A stretch of 64,000 nucleotides of DNA from Thalassospira profundimaris. GTDB taxonomy: Bacteria; Pseudomonadota; Alphaproteobacteria; Rhodospirillales; Thalassospiraceae. Below the pieces are notes generated by a model that worked only from the letters and a program-made list of their open reading frames with translations, ran no database searches and had not been told where the DNA came from. Positions 50,098 to 60,206 of this stretch are shown in pieces. The stretch is taken from positions 248,001 to 312,000 of the forward strand of contig NZ_JPWF01000005.1 of NCBI RefSeq assembly GCF_003326675.1. The letters are read 5' to 3'. A program made the translations under genes and the position numbers. Positions within the stretch are counted from its first letter, which is position 1. Each line of letters opens with the position of its first letter.

Positions 50098-51321
50098 TTA
50101 TAAGCCGGTTTGACCGGCCCGATGCGACATGAAAATACCGCTGGGGCTGGGCAGAGGAAGTTCGGCAAACCGGGTTAAGGTATAGGGGTTATAGCCAATG
50201 ACCTTGTTGTCATCGCGAACCGACAGCCACACCTGATCACCGCGCGGACTGAATTCCATATGCAGAACACCGGTTCCGGGTTTGAGCTCGCCACTGATTT
50301 CCAGACTTTCGGTATCAATGATCTGAACGGTGTCATAATCAGGTACGGAAAAGTTGACCCATACATGCTTGCCATCCGGGTGCGCCATTACGAAAACCGG
50401 CTGCCCATGAACTGCAATTCGACCGGTCTCTTTCCAGCTGTCTGTATCAATTACCAGAACTTCATGGCGTCCAACTGCCGGGACAAATGCCTGTTTTCCT
50501 GCCACTGCCCAACCTTCGAGATGGGGCATTTTGTAGACAGGAAGTCGAGTTTCACCTTTGCCATAATGATCAAGAATACGGCGCACCCCATTTTCAGGAT
50601 GCCACAGGTCAATCATCACCATACCGTCTTCACCAAACAGTCCGGCAATGTAATACCGACCGTCAGGTGTAATCAGAGCGTCATAGGGTTGTGTGCCGAT
50701 ATTCTCAAAGCGGGTGATTTCAGGTGTCGTGCCAGACGAAAAATCAACAATCCAGATTTCACCGGAATCCCAAAGACTAAAAACAAACCGGTTGCCCGGT
50801 GCATCGACCAGTCCGACCACTTTTGAACGGTCGGGACCTTTGCCGATTGTTGCCGGGATATCGGCAACCAGATCGAGTGTTTGACTGTCAAAGACCCGAA
50901 CGCCACCGGGTTCGTAATTGGCAACTGCAACAAGTTTGCCGTCCTGGCTTATGGCGCCGCCGATGCTGTTGCCGGCCTGCATGGCGCGACCAACAATCGT
51001 CTGATTAAGGATATCAACCTTGGTCAGACCGCCGTCGCGGCCAAACACAAACGCAAATTGCCCGTTACGGGAATAAACGATGGATGCGTGGGACAAATCG
51101 CCAAGCCCCGCAACTTTTCCGGTCCATTGATGGGCGGTTGTATCAAGAATGGCGACCTGTCCGTCTGCCCGGGCGATCACTGTGGCAAGATCGGCTGTGC
51201 CACGTAATGAAGAAGGCGCTGATGAACACGCGCCAAGGAACAGGACGCAACATGCAACAACACAATTGCGCATGGTTGTGCCCACTGTCTGGCGTTCGCG
51301 GGTGGGAGGTAATTGATCCAT
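50098..51321 (-). CDS. nirF: NirF, haem d1 biosynthesis propeller lipoprotein
   Basis: A periplasmic, probably lipid-anchored haem d1 pathway protein of 407 residues. It has a NirS-like eight-bladed propeller without a haem c site (blade motifs F-V-F-G-R-D-G-G-L-T-K and V-A-V-A-N-Y-E-P-G-G-V). A lipobox L-G-A-C follows the hydrophobic segment at residues 18-31. The start at 51321 overlaps the nirC stop as TGATG and has AAGGAGG upstream. It implies an unusually long 16-residue leader before a second ATG (51273) that would give a standard signal peptide. Confidence 0.9.
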   Translation of the reverse strand: MDQLPPTRERQTVGTTMRNCVVACCVLFLGACSSAPSSLRGTADLATVIARADGQVAILDTTAHQWTGKVAGLGDLSHASIVYSRNGQFAFVFGRDGGLTKVDILNQTIVGRAMQAGNSIGGAISQDGKLVAVANYEPGGVRVFDSQTLDLVADIPATIGKGPDRSKVVGLVDAPGNRFVFSLWDSGEIWIVDFSSGTTPEITRFENIGTQPYDALITPDGRYYIAGLFGEDGMVMIDLWHPENGVRRILDHYGKGETRLPVYKMPHLEGWAVAGKQAFVPAVGRHEVLVIDTDSWKETGRIAVHGQPVFVMAHPDGKHVWVNFSVPDYDTVQIIDTESLEISGELKPGTGVLHMEFSPRGDQVWLSVRDDNKVIGYNPYTLTRFAELPLPSPSGIFMSHRAGQTGL

Positions 51322-51659
51322 CAGTTGTTTCCTCCTTGTTTCAGATATTGCGCCATCCAGATCGCGTCACGTTGCGAGACAACGGCGCGCCAGGGCGGCA
51401 TGGCTGTTCCGGGAAGGCCATCAAGAATGATGGTGGTCAGATCATCGATGCTGTAGGCGATCAGATTTTCGGGCAGCAAAGGCGAGCCAAGCCCGCCCTT
51501 GAAGGTCATTCCGTGACACGAACCACAATCTTGGCGCACCATCCGTTCAAGCTGTGCTGGTGCCTTGTCGTGCACAATTTCCTGCGACTGGGACGGGGCG
51601 GGTATCGCCAAGCTCCATCCCAAGGTCGCAAGCAGCATGTATTTATGCTGTTTTCGCAT
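51321..51659 (-). CDS. nirC: NirC, small cytochrome c
   Basis: A periplasmic mono-haem cytochrome of about 112 residues, with a signal peptide (L-L-A-T-L-G-W-S-L-A-I-P-A-P-S) and the haem motif C-G-S-C-H. NirC can donate electrons to NirS and probably serves haem d1 maturation. The L-P-E-N-L-I-A-Y-S and G-T-A-M-P-P-W segments are typical. Its start overlaps the end of nirE by 17 bases, and its stop overlaps the nirF start. Confidence 0.88.
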   Translation of the reverse strand: MRKQHKYMLLATLGWSLAIPAPSQSQEIVHDKAPAQLERMVRQDCGSCHGMTFKGGLGSPLLPENLIAYSIDDLTTIILDGLPGTAMPPWRAVVSQRDAIWMAQYLKQGGNN

Positions 51660-52470
51660 AATGCAGGCCTTTGTCGGAATGTGCCGGGGTCGGGTGATCA
51701 AGTCTGTCCACTGCGATCAAATCACAAAGAGGTGGTTGCAACCGATCGGCAAGGGAAATGACCCGCCCGATGACAATCATGCAGGGCGGCGAAATTTGTA
51801 TACGTTCCAGATCGGTACAAAGCCGCCCCAGCGTTGTGCGTAAATGGCGTTGTTCCAAAGTGGAGCCATTTTCAATGATCATTGTCGGCGTCTGGTCTGA
51901 CAGGCCATGTTCCATCAGTTTGCCCGCGATCAGGGGCATGGTTTTCACCCCCATATAAATGGCAAGTGTCGTATCGGGGTCGGCCAGTGATCGCCAGTCA
52001 TGGCTCGGAACGGCATCGGCCTGCATATGCCCGGTCACAAAGCGTACACCGCTTGCCAGTCCGCGATGGGTCAATGGCAGGTTGAGTTTCGCCATGCAAC
52101 CGGCAGCTGCGGTAATGCCGGGAATAACTTCGAACGGGATGTTATGAAAACTGAGATGCTCAGCTTCTTCTCCGCCGCGCCCGAAAATATAGGGATCACC
52201 GCCCTTTAGCCGGACGATATGTTGGTGGGAATACGCCAAGTGAACCAGCAATGTGTTGATTTCACATTGTTTCAGGCTATGTCGCCCTGTTGATTTACCA
52301 ACATAAATGCGTTCGGCAAACGGATTGACCAGATCAAGAATATCTTCAGAAACAAGCCGGTCATAGACGACAACATCCGCACGGTCCAACAGACGTGCGG
52401 CTTTGATTGTCAGCAGTTCCGGGTCTCCTGGTCCGGCACCAACAAGATAGATATTTCCCGGTTTGCTCAT
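51643..52470 (-). CDS. nirE: NirE, uroporphyrinogen-III C-methyltransferase
   Basis: A SAM-dependent enzyme that makes precorrin-2, the first committed precursor of haem d1. It is 275 residues long. The start V-G-A-G-P-G-D-P-E-L-L-T is diagnostic, followed by V-V-Y-D-R-L-V-S and the R-L-K-G-G-D-P-Y-I-F-G-R-G-G-E-E loop, and L-P-L-T-H-R-G-L-A. The start at 52470 is taken because an AGGAAA site precedes it. Its place between nirS and nirC marks it as the nir-dedicated copy rather than a cobalamin gene. Confidence 0.9.
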   Translation of the reverse strand: MSKPGNIYLVGAGPGDPELLTIKAARLLDRADVVVYDRLVSEDILDLVNPFAERIYVGKSTGRHSLKQCEINTLLVHLAYSHQHIVRLKGGDPYIFGRGGEEAEHLSFHNIPFEVIPGITAAAGCMAKLNLPLTHRGLASGVRFVTGHMQADAVPSHDWRSLADPDTTLAIYMGVKTMPLIAGKLMEHGLSDQTPTMIIENGSTLEQRHLRTTLGRLCTDLERIQISPPCMIVIGRVISLADRLQPPLCDLIAVDRLDHPTPAHSDKGLHYAKTA

Positions 52471-52510
52471 GGCAGTTTTCCTTTCGGGGATTATCCAAAT
52501 GCACGGAAGT

Positions 52511-52533
52511 CCGGGGACCACTGGGGTCCCCGG
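52511..52533 (-). other. GC-rich hairpin between nirS and nirE
   Basis: CCGGGGACC and GGTCCCCGG form a perfect 9-bp stem with a 5-base loop, 11 bases after the nirS stop. There is no T run, so it is more likely an mRNA-stabilising or processing structure than a terminator. Confidence 0.65.
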
Positions 52534-52543
52534 CGCCACACGG

Positions 52544-54322
<1,779 letters not shown>

Positions 54323-54341
54323 CTATTCCCTCTAAGCAGCC

Positions 54342-54355
54342 TTGATGGTGGTCAA
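54342..54355 (-). promoter_or_regulatory. FNR/Dnr box for nirS
   Basis: TTGATGGTGGTCAA. TAAACT on the minus strand (54316-54321) lies 30 bases away centre to centre, giving a start near 54307, about 40 bases before the nirS start codon. Confidence 0.65.
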
Positions 54356-54393
54356 ATACCCATACAGAATTTATGGTTTTGAGTTGTTCAAGT

Positions 54394-54407
54394 TTGACCG
54401 GAGTCAA
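54394..54407 (+). promoter_or_regulatory. FNR/Dnr box for the cbiX-like gene and regulators
   Basis: TTGACCGGAGTCAA, in the divergent gap with nirS and 56 bases before the cbiX-like start codon. Predicted start near 54442. Confidence 0.55.
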
Positions 54408-54462
54408 TACCCGTTCCGGGAAACTGAACAAGACTGTCCTCTCCCGGCAAGAGAGGTCCCAA

Positions 54463-55257
54463 ATGGCGTTTTGTGCCCCTACCTTAATTATAGTTGCGCA
54501 TGGTGCACAAAATACCTGCAGTGCGCCCGGTGGTTTGTTGAAAGTACTTCTTCATCAACGCCTGCCACACTTTGATGTCGGGCTTGGGTTTTTGCGGGGG
54601 AAACCAAATATTTCGGCGGTTCTCGCCGATGTTCAGGCGAAAAGCCCCGAAGACATTTTGCTTTTTCCACTGTTCTTCGGGCAAAGCCCCCTGGTGACCA
54701 AAGAACTGCCTGAAAAGGTCCGTCGTGTGATTTCAAGCCCGGTTCGGGTTTTGCCGGCTGCGGGTGATCTGCCGGGACTTCCAAGAATGTTGGCATCCCG
54801 AATTTCGGCTCGCCTTGGTTCGGATGGCTATAACAGGGAACGGACCGCGATCTTCCTGATTTCACATGGGCGGAAAACCGACAAGGAACCGGCATCCAAT
54901 CTGACTGGAATACGCAAGGCCGTTGCCCATATCACGGACTTCGATGAAATCTATAATGTCCAGCTTGAAGGCGCGGTTTCGTTGAAGAACTGGCGCACGA
55001 TGACCCATCTGCGCAAGGCGCTGTTCATCCCGCTTATGGCCGGTGATGGCGATCATTGTTTGCACGATATTCCCGATGCTGTGAATGCCCGCTCTGATGA
55101 GCATGTGGATATTCTTGCACCGGTCGGCACGTGGTGGGAATTGTCAAACCTGCTGGCGGATTATGTCAATCGCAATTGGTTGAGTTGCCGATGCGTTACC
55201 GGGAAATCCAAGTCTTCTGAAACAAGGGAACTGGCGCCATGTCTTACCGAAGATTGA
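54463..55257 (+). CDS. CbiX/SirB-like sirohydrochlorin chelatase
   Basis: A 264-residue protein of the CbiX/SirB/HemH class II chelatase fold. Two halves each begin with a histidine motif, L-I-I-V-A-H-G-A near residue 12 and I-F-L-I-S-H-G-R near residue 132, as in the two-domain CbiX. Beside nirE it could insert iron into sirohydrochlorin to make sirohaem for haem d1. This is inferred from context, and cobalt insertion cannot be excluded by sequence alone. The ATG at 54463 has a GAGAGG site. It overlaps the first Crp/Fnr gene by 19 bases. Confidence 0.7.
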   Translation: MAFCAPTLIIVAHGAQNTCSAPGGLLKVLLHQRLPHFDVGLGFLRGKPNISAVLADVQAKSPEDILLFPLFFGQSPLVTKELPEKVRRVISSPVRVLPAAGDLPGLPRMLASRISARLGSDGYNRERTAIFLISHGRKTDKEPASNLTGIRKAVAHITDFDEIYNVQLEGAVSLKNWRTMTHLRKALFIPLMAGDGDHCLHDIPDAVNARSDEHVDILAPVGTWWELSNLLADYVNRNWLSCRCVTGKSKSSETRELAPCLTED

Positions 55258-55910
55258 CTGAGGCTGACCTTGGTCTGATTTCGAAAATCCCGGTAATGTC
55301 TGCTTTCTCAAAAACAGAAATCCCCACTGTTATTGGCGGGTCTTGTGTATCTGTTTTTCCCAAGCGCGAGTTGTTGTTCAACGAAGGGGACGTTGCCGAT
55401 CAATTTTACATCTTGCTCAAAGGCCGGGTGCGCTTGTTTCGTGTTCTTGATGATGGAAGGGTCGCCTTGTTTCATCTGGTATCTCCGGGCGAGGCCTTTG
55501 CAGAAGCGGTGGTGCTTTCGGGTCAAAATTATCCTGTCTCGGCCGAATGTGATGCAGAGTCGGAAATTGCCGCGATCAGCCGCTTTCAGCTGATCAACCG
55601 ACTGCAACGAGATCCACTTCTGGTCGGACGTATGATGCAGACACTGATTGAACGTGAACGGTTCTTTTTTAAAGAATTGAACGATTTGCGCCAGCTTACC
55701 CCGATACAGCGCCTGATCGAGTTTCTGTTATCCCGAAACGGCGAAGAAACGGCTGTGGCAAAGCATATCATCGCCAACCGGATCGGGGTCACACCCGAGA
55801 CATTTTCGCGCGCATTGCGACGTCTTTCAGACGAGGGGCTGATTGCCCGGGACTCAGAGATGAGTATCCTTGATCTTGAAGGGTTACAGCGGTTTATGCA
55901 GCAGCAATGA
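55239..55910 (+). CDS. Crp/Fnr-family regulator 1 (Dnr/NnrR-like)
   Basis: A 223-residue regulator with an N-terminal cyclic-nucleotide-binding-like fold (N-E-G-D-V-A-D-Q-F-Y-I-L-L-K-G-R-V), a long dimer helix and a C-terminal winged helix. Its recognition helix P-E-T-F-S-R-A-L-R-R-L has the Glu-x-x-Ser-Arg pattern that reads TTGA half-sites. It lacks the N-terminal cysteine cluster of FNR, so an NO-sensing Dnr/NnrR role is likelier than direct oxygen sensing. It overlaps the chelatase gene by 19 bases. Confidence 0.88.
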   Translation: MSYRRLTEADLGLISKIPVMSAFSKTEIPTVIGGSCVSVFPKRELLFNEGDVADQFYILLKGRVRLFRVLDDGRVALFHLVSPGEAFAEAVVLSGQNYPVSAECDAESEIAAISRFQLINRLQRDPLLVGRMMQTLIERERFFFKELNDLRQLTPIQRLIEFLLSRNGEETAVAKHIIANRIGVTPETFSRALRRLSDEGLIARDSEMSILDLEGLQRFMQQQ

Positions 55911-56025
55911 CATGCTTCTACTTATTGTTTTCAAGGACTCGCCCCGAAATTGATTTGGAACAAAAAGTTCGACCGGCTTCACTGTTAGAGTTGTTCCAGT
56001 ATCGAGTGACGTTTCCCGTATCACT

Positions 56026-56778
56026 ATGGACAATATCATGACCAAAGATATTGAGCGCATTTCAGGCGTATTGCGATTTGCGCGCTATTTTCGGACCTGG
56101 CCACAAGAAGACATTCTTGAACTTGCTTCCCTGTGCGAATGGGTTCGTTTCGAAGCAGATACAATGATGATCCGTGCCGATGAACCGGCCGAAGCCCTGT
56201 ATCTGATTGTGAACGGTCATGTAGAGTTGTCCTATAAGGATGGTGAAGGCAAGAACGGCGTTATTGATCTTTTGGGTGACGGCCAATTGGTCGGGGAATG
56301 TGCGCTGGCCCCTGACGGGCATTATGCTGTTTCGCTAAAAACGCTCGAAGCAACCACCGCTATTCGGATTGATGGTCTTCTGTTTTCCAAATTCCTTTCG
56401 GCGCATTTTGATCGGGCATTGACGATGATGTCTGTCATGACCGAACGCTTGTGTCAGATGTTACGCCAGACCGAAGAACTCAAATGCCGTTCGGCGGCTC
56501 AGCGTTTGGGTATCTATCTTCTTGCCGATGCCGTGCCGATTGACGATGTCCACGAGACACCGCTAACCATCGAAAAGTCTGCGCTTGCACGGAAACTGGG
56601 AATGACCAGTGAAACCTTTTCTCGCGCCTTGAAAAAGCTTTCCGAGCTTGGCGTGACGCAACATTCCAATGGACGGATCATCCGTATTTCCGATGCCGAG
56701 ATGTTAGCCGACTGGTGCGGCCTTTCGGACAGTGAACGTAAAGAGGGGCAGGAAAATGCATTCCAGGCCGTTATCTGA
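56026..56778 (+). CDS. Crp/Fnr-family regulator 2
   Basis: A 250-residue paralogue with the same plan (I-R-A-D-E-P-A-E-A-L-Y-L-I-V-N-G-H-V in the sensor domain; S-E-T-F-S-R-A-L-K-K-L recognition helix). It has no FNR cysteine cluster. It starts 116 bases after regulator 1, and a weak TTGA-type site (55950-55963) lies in the gap. The C-terminal 40-residue extension is longer than usual. It overlaps regulator 3 by 23 bases, so the two are co-translated. Confidence 0.87.
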   Translation: MDNIMTKDIERISGVLRFARYFRTWPQEDILELASLCEWVRFEADTMMIRADEPAEALYLIVNGHVELSYKDGEGKNGVIDLLGDGQLVGECALAPDGHYAVSLKTLEATTAIRIDGLLFSKFLSAHFDRALTMMSVMTERLCQMLRQTEELKCRSAAQRLGIYLLADAVPIDDVHETPLTIEKSALARKLGMTSETFSRALKKLSELGVTQHSNGRIIRISDAEMLADWCGLSDSERKEGQENAFQAVI

Positions 56779-57451
56779 TGCTGATCGCGATGTGATGTCG
56801 CAAGTCCCGTTGCTGGTCGCCCTTGGTCAGACGCGTTTGACAAGCTTGCTTGGAAAATGCCGGGTCGAATGTCATGCCCGCGGTGCGCATCTTTTTTGTG
56901 CGGGCGATATTGCAGATCGGTTTTACATTCTGTTGTCAGGTCATCTTCGCCTTGTGAAGACGTCCCCCCAAGGCGAGGAAACGGTGATGAATTTCCTCAC
57001 AGAACCGGGATCATTTGCCGAGGCCGTTTCCTTTGCCGGGCGTTCCTATCCTGTGGAATGTCAGGTCATTGAAGACTGCGAAATTGTTTCTATTCCACGT
57101 GATGCCTATCTTGCGATATTGCGAAGCGCACCGGATGTTGCAGGCAGTGTTCTTGCAGGTTTCCTGCGGTGGGAACGGTTCTTCATGGAAGAAATATACA
57201 AAATGCGGCACACGCGCCCGATCCAGCGTATTGCCTCTTTCCTGATCGATTTCGAAGATCGAAACGGGGAAAAGCTTGATGATCCCAACGGGACCAACTT
57301 CCCGGAAAAACGCCAGATCGCAAGCCGGATTGGTATTACGCCAGAAACCTTTTCCCGGTCTTTGCGAAAACTGGAAGCAGCCGGTGCCATTGCATCAGGG
57401 CCAAAGCTTCAGATCATTGATCGGGCGGCGTTGCTGGAACTGGCACGCTGA
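56756..57451 (+). CDS. Crp/Fnr-family regulator 3
   Basis: A 231-residue regulator with F-C-A-G-D-I-A-D-R-F-Y-I-L-L-S-G-H-L in the sensor half and P-E-T-F-S-R-S-L-R-K-L as recognition helix, again Glu-x-x-Ser-Arg. It is closer to regulator 1 than to regulator 2 (shared W/E-R-F-F-x-E-E/L motif in the dimer helix). The ATG at 56756 is preferred over 56732 because of a GGCAGGA site. It converges on nnrS. Confidence 0.87.
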   Translation: MHSRPLSDADRDVMSQVPLLVALGQTRLTSLLGKCRVECHARGAHLFCAGDIADRFYILLSGHLRLVKTSPQGEETVMNFLTEPGSFAEAVSFAGRSYPVECQVIEDCEIVSIPRDAYLAILRSAPDVAGSVLAGFLRWERFFMEEIYKMRHTRPIQRIASFLIDFEDRNGEKLDDPNGTNFPEKRQIASRIGITPETFSRSLRKLEAAGAIASGPKLQIIDRAALLELAR

Positions 57452-57474
57452 TCATCAACACATTTCTTTCGGCG

Positions 57475-58656
57475 CTATGTTTTGAATGGATGGTCGTTTT
57501 GGGGTGGGCCGTTTGATGATGGTTGTTTGTAAAAACGCCAGATAATGCCGACCAGTGTGCTGAGAAAAAGGGTGAAAGCCGCGACCCAAAGCAGGGATGA
57601 CGCAATAAGAAATTCAGTTGTTCCAACTGTCTGAAAGGCTGCCATCCGGGTGATTGCTGCCCCCAGAATGCACACACTGGCGATGCGCATGGTGATTGGA
57701 AGAACCAGAGCAAAGCGCAACCGTTGCAGAACAGTTCGGCACATGATCGTGATCGACAACAATGCAAATCCGCCGATCATCACCCCGTGTAATCCGACAA
57801 GTGATGGTGCATCGCCGATACTGATCTGACAGATATAAAAAATCAGTCCAATGGCCAACATGGCATATCCCATATGAAGGGATGTCAGATCAAACGCGTC
57901 AATAACCCGCCAAACCCGCCAATTCCATAGACGACGTGCGATAATAGTCGCAGCAACGGCGCCAAAGAAGGTGGTGATTGCGACAGGTAGGACAAGCAAA
58001 TCGGAAAGTCCTGTGACAAGCAGGGCAATTACGCCATACGTCTCAAGACGTCCTTGTGCCATATAGGGCTGGTACATATCGCGCTTTTGCAACGCGCCAG
58101 ATGTGGCGGCCGCGATGATACGACCCCCCATCAGGAAAACCAGAATGATCAGAAGCCAGATCACCCCGCGAAGTGCCACTTCGCTTGCCGATGGTTCCTG
58201 CAAAACCTGCCCTGCCTGAAAGATGATTTCAGACAGCAGAAGCAAACCGATGACAAGTCCCGGAAGTGCGGACTTCCATCGTTTGGCAGCCCGAAAAAAC
58301 TGCAATCCGGCATGGATGAAAAGCAGGGCAAAGACCGAAATGCTTGCGAAAGTACCGATATAAATACCCGCAGGTTCCGGGATAAATATGGAGATCTGCG
58401 CAATAAGCCAAAACAGGGAAAATGGCACAATGACGCGATTACCCGGTCGTGTCAGAAGATATCCACCAAGTACGACCTGGCTGTATCCGACAAGCAATGC
58501 ATGGCCATGCCAAAACGATCTTTGTGGTATCGGCAGAACGGACAGAACCGAAAAATAGTCCGGAATCCAGAGCAAGACTTGAAGGGGGACCGCGACGATC
58601 GCAATACCCCCGGCCATCACGAAAAGGTTGGCGAATGCTGTCCGGATTACGCGCAT
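57475..58656 (-). CDS. nnrS: NnrS-family membrane protein
   Basis: A haem- and copper-binding inner-membrane protein of 393 residues with about twelve helices, linked to relief of NO stress and to denitrification. Conserved histidines appear in F-W-H-G-H-A-L-L-V-G-Y and L-V-G-L-H-G-V-M-I-G-G-F, and a further histidine in S-L-H-M-G-Y-A-M. It starts 6 bases after the nosX-like gene on the same strand, so it may belong to the nos transcript. A polar tail ends the protein. Confidence 0.9.
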   Translation of the reverse strand: MRVIRTAFANLFVMAGGIAIVAVPLQVLLWIPDYFSVLSVLPIPQRSFWHGHALLVGYSQVVLGGYLLTRPGNRVIVPFSLFWLIAQISIFIPEPAGIYIGTFASISVFALLFIHAGLQFFRAAKRWKSALPGLVIGLLLLSEIIFQAGQVLQEPSASEVALRGVIWLLIILVFLMGGRIIAAATSGALQKRDMYQPYMAQGRLETYGVIALLVTGLSDLLVLPVAITTFFGAVAATIIARRLWNWRVWRVIDAFDLTSLHMGYAMLAIGLIFYICQISIGDAPSLVGLHGVMIGGFALLSITIMCRTVLQRLRFALVLPITMRIASVCILGAAITRMAAFQTVGTTEFLIASSLLWVAAFTLFLSTLVGIIWRFYKQPSSNGPPQNDHPFKT

Positions 58657-58662
58657 AACGGC

Positions 58663-59595
58663 CTAGACCAGTTTTGCTGTGGGAAACCTTTGTAGCATAG
58701 CTGCAATCTCTGTGTCAGTTGCCAGGCACATGGCCGTACTCAATGCGTCGGCAAGGGCTGCTTTGGGTGCTGTGACACTGATCGTTCCTTGGCGTGCTGT
58801 GGCGGGCATCCCTGTTCTGGGATCAAGGATATGACCGATCAGGCCATCCTGATCAAAGAATGTTCCACCGGGCGATGACGTGGCCAATGCGTTGTCATGC
58901 AGGATCACAGCTTCTTTTCGGATATCGGTGCCGGTATCAATCGACACCGGCCAACCATTGCCTTCAGGATGTCCACCAATTGCTGCGAATTCACCCGTAT
59001 TGATCAGAACATTGGTCAGTCCCTCCTTGCGCAACAGCGATGCGATGCGGTCGGCAACATACCCTTGGGCAATGCCGTTCAGGGTAAGGGCCATTGCCGG
59101 AATTTTGAAGGTGATCTGATCAGGATCCATTCGGACGTGACGCCAACCGGTTTGCTGTAATACCTGCTGGATTTCTTGCGCCTTGGGTTTATGTCCCTTG
59201 GCATAGCTTTCTGCATATAGCTGCCAAAGTGGCTGTACCGTTGGGTCAAAAAGGCCGTTACTGGCCTGATGAACTGTCTCGCAAAGCCCCAAACATTCCA
59301 GAAGCTCAAACGGTGGGGTGTCGATGCGACCTGTGCGGTTTAGCTGCGCAAGTGTCGAATGTGCACGATAAAGGCTGAAAATATTCTCCAGCCTGTCGAG
59401 TTCCTGTGTGGCACGGGCGAGGATGTTTTGCGCATCCGGGTGCGAGAGCGTAATCGAGGCCGCAGAACCCATTGCAACCCCTTTCCAGCTTTGCAACGGA
59501 TGTTCTGTATGTGCAAACGACGTAAAGGGCAGGCTGCTAAGCGCACCGGTTGCCGCGCAAATACTCAAAAAACGGCGTCGTGAAATAGCTGGCAT
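58663..59595 (-). CDS. nosX: NosX-like FAD:protein FMN transferase (ApbE family)
   Basis: A periplasmic flavinyltransferase expected to attach FMN to NosR and so sustain electron supply to N2O reductase. It is 310 residues long. A twin-arginine signal (S-R-R-R-F-L) begins the protein. ApbE motifs G-x-A-Q-G-Y-V-A-D-R, N-T-G-E-F-A-A-I-G-G and H-I-L-D-P-R-T-G-M-P are visible. The start at 59595 is taken because a GAGG site precedes it and the twin-arginine motif then sits near the N-terminus. It overlaps nosL by 10 bases. nosR itself is not in the window. Confidence 0.88.
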   Translation of the reverse strand: MPAISRRRFLSICAATGALSSLPFTSFAHTEHPLQSWKGVAMGSAASITLSHPDAQNILARATQELDRLENIFSLYRAHSTLAQLNRTGRIDTPPFELLECLGLCETVHQASNGLFDPTVQPLWQLYAESYAKGHKPKAQEIQQVLQQTGWRHVRMDPDQITFKIPAMALTLNGIAQGYVADRIASLLRKEGLTNVLINTGEFAAIGGHPEGNGWPVSIDTGTDIRKEAVILHDNALATSSPGGTFFDQDGLIGHILDPRTGMPATARQGTISVTAPKAALADALSTAMCLATDTEIAAMLQRFPTAKLV

Positions 59596-59603
59596 GGCGG
59601 GCC

Positions 59604-60206
59604 TCATTCTTTACGGAGTTTTTCAAGACGACCCCGATAGTCGTCCTCGTCAGGTGTGTGTGCAATTTCGTCAGATGGATGCGACATATTCAGTGCCGCA
59701 TTGTCCAGAACAGTGGCATCATCAATGTCGGCGAGCCGCACAACTTGACCACCGTGTTGTTCTGCAAATTTCTGTGCATCGTCGGGATTGGAAAATGGCA
59801 CCAGTTCCGGTGATCCCATGCCACCTGCCATATTTGATCCGACGACGAAGTGTGCTGATGTTGCTGCGATCCAGTTTTCGCGTCCGACATTGTTCCAGTC
59901 CGCAGACTTGGACATGTCGGTCACATAGATTACCCGGATTTTGTAGTTCTGTTCGGGCATACGGTCATATGCGATGCCGTCGCGAACCTGACTGAAAAAC
60001 AGTGGATAGGGCAAGCCATCAAGATGGATTTGCGCCTTGGGACCGGGATGTTCGAGAATGTTCATCTGACAGAAATAGCCGACCGCCTCTTCTGTCATGG
60101 CAATGGGCGGTGGCAGCGTTTCGCTGACCTGTTCCTGGCATCCGGCCAGAACCACAAGGCCGCCAGCGAATATGATTGCCGATATGGTACGTGATCCGAG
60201 GGTCAT
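59604..60206 (-). CDS. nosL: NosL, copper-delivery lipoprotein
   Basis: An outer-membrane-type lipoprotein that supplies Cu(I) for NosZ assembly. It is 200 residues long with a signal peptide ending in the lipobox L-A-G-C. The copper-binding motif Y-F-C-Q-M-N is followed by a methionine/histidine-containing domain (T-S-A-H-F-V-V-G-S-N-M-A-G-G-M-G). A histidine/aspartate-rich tail extends beyond the core. The start at 60206 overlaps the nosY stop by 4 bases, as is usual in this operon. Confidence 0.9.
   Translation of the reverse strand: MTLGSRTISAIIFAGGLVVLAGCQEQVSETLPPPIAMTEEAVGYFCQMNILEHPGPKAQIHLDGLPYPLFFSQVRDGIAYDRMPEQNYKIRVIYVTDMSKSADWNNVGRENWIAATSAHFVVGSNMAGGMGSPELVPFSNPDDAQKFAEQHGGQVVRLADIDDATVLDNAALNMSHPSDEIAHTPDEDDYRGRLEKLRKE

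Noticed and set aside
55950-55963. TTGATTTGGAACAA as a seventh FNR/Dnr box before regulator 2
   Set aside because: One half-site is imperfect and no suitable -10 follows. Kept only as a weak possibility.
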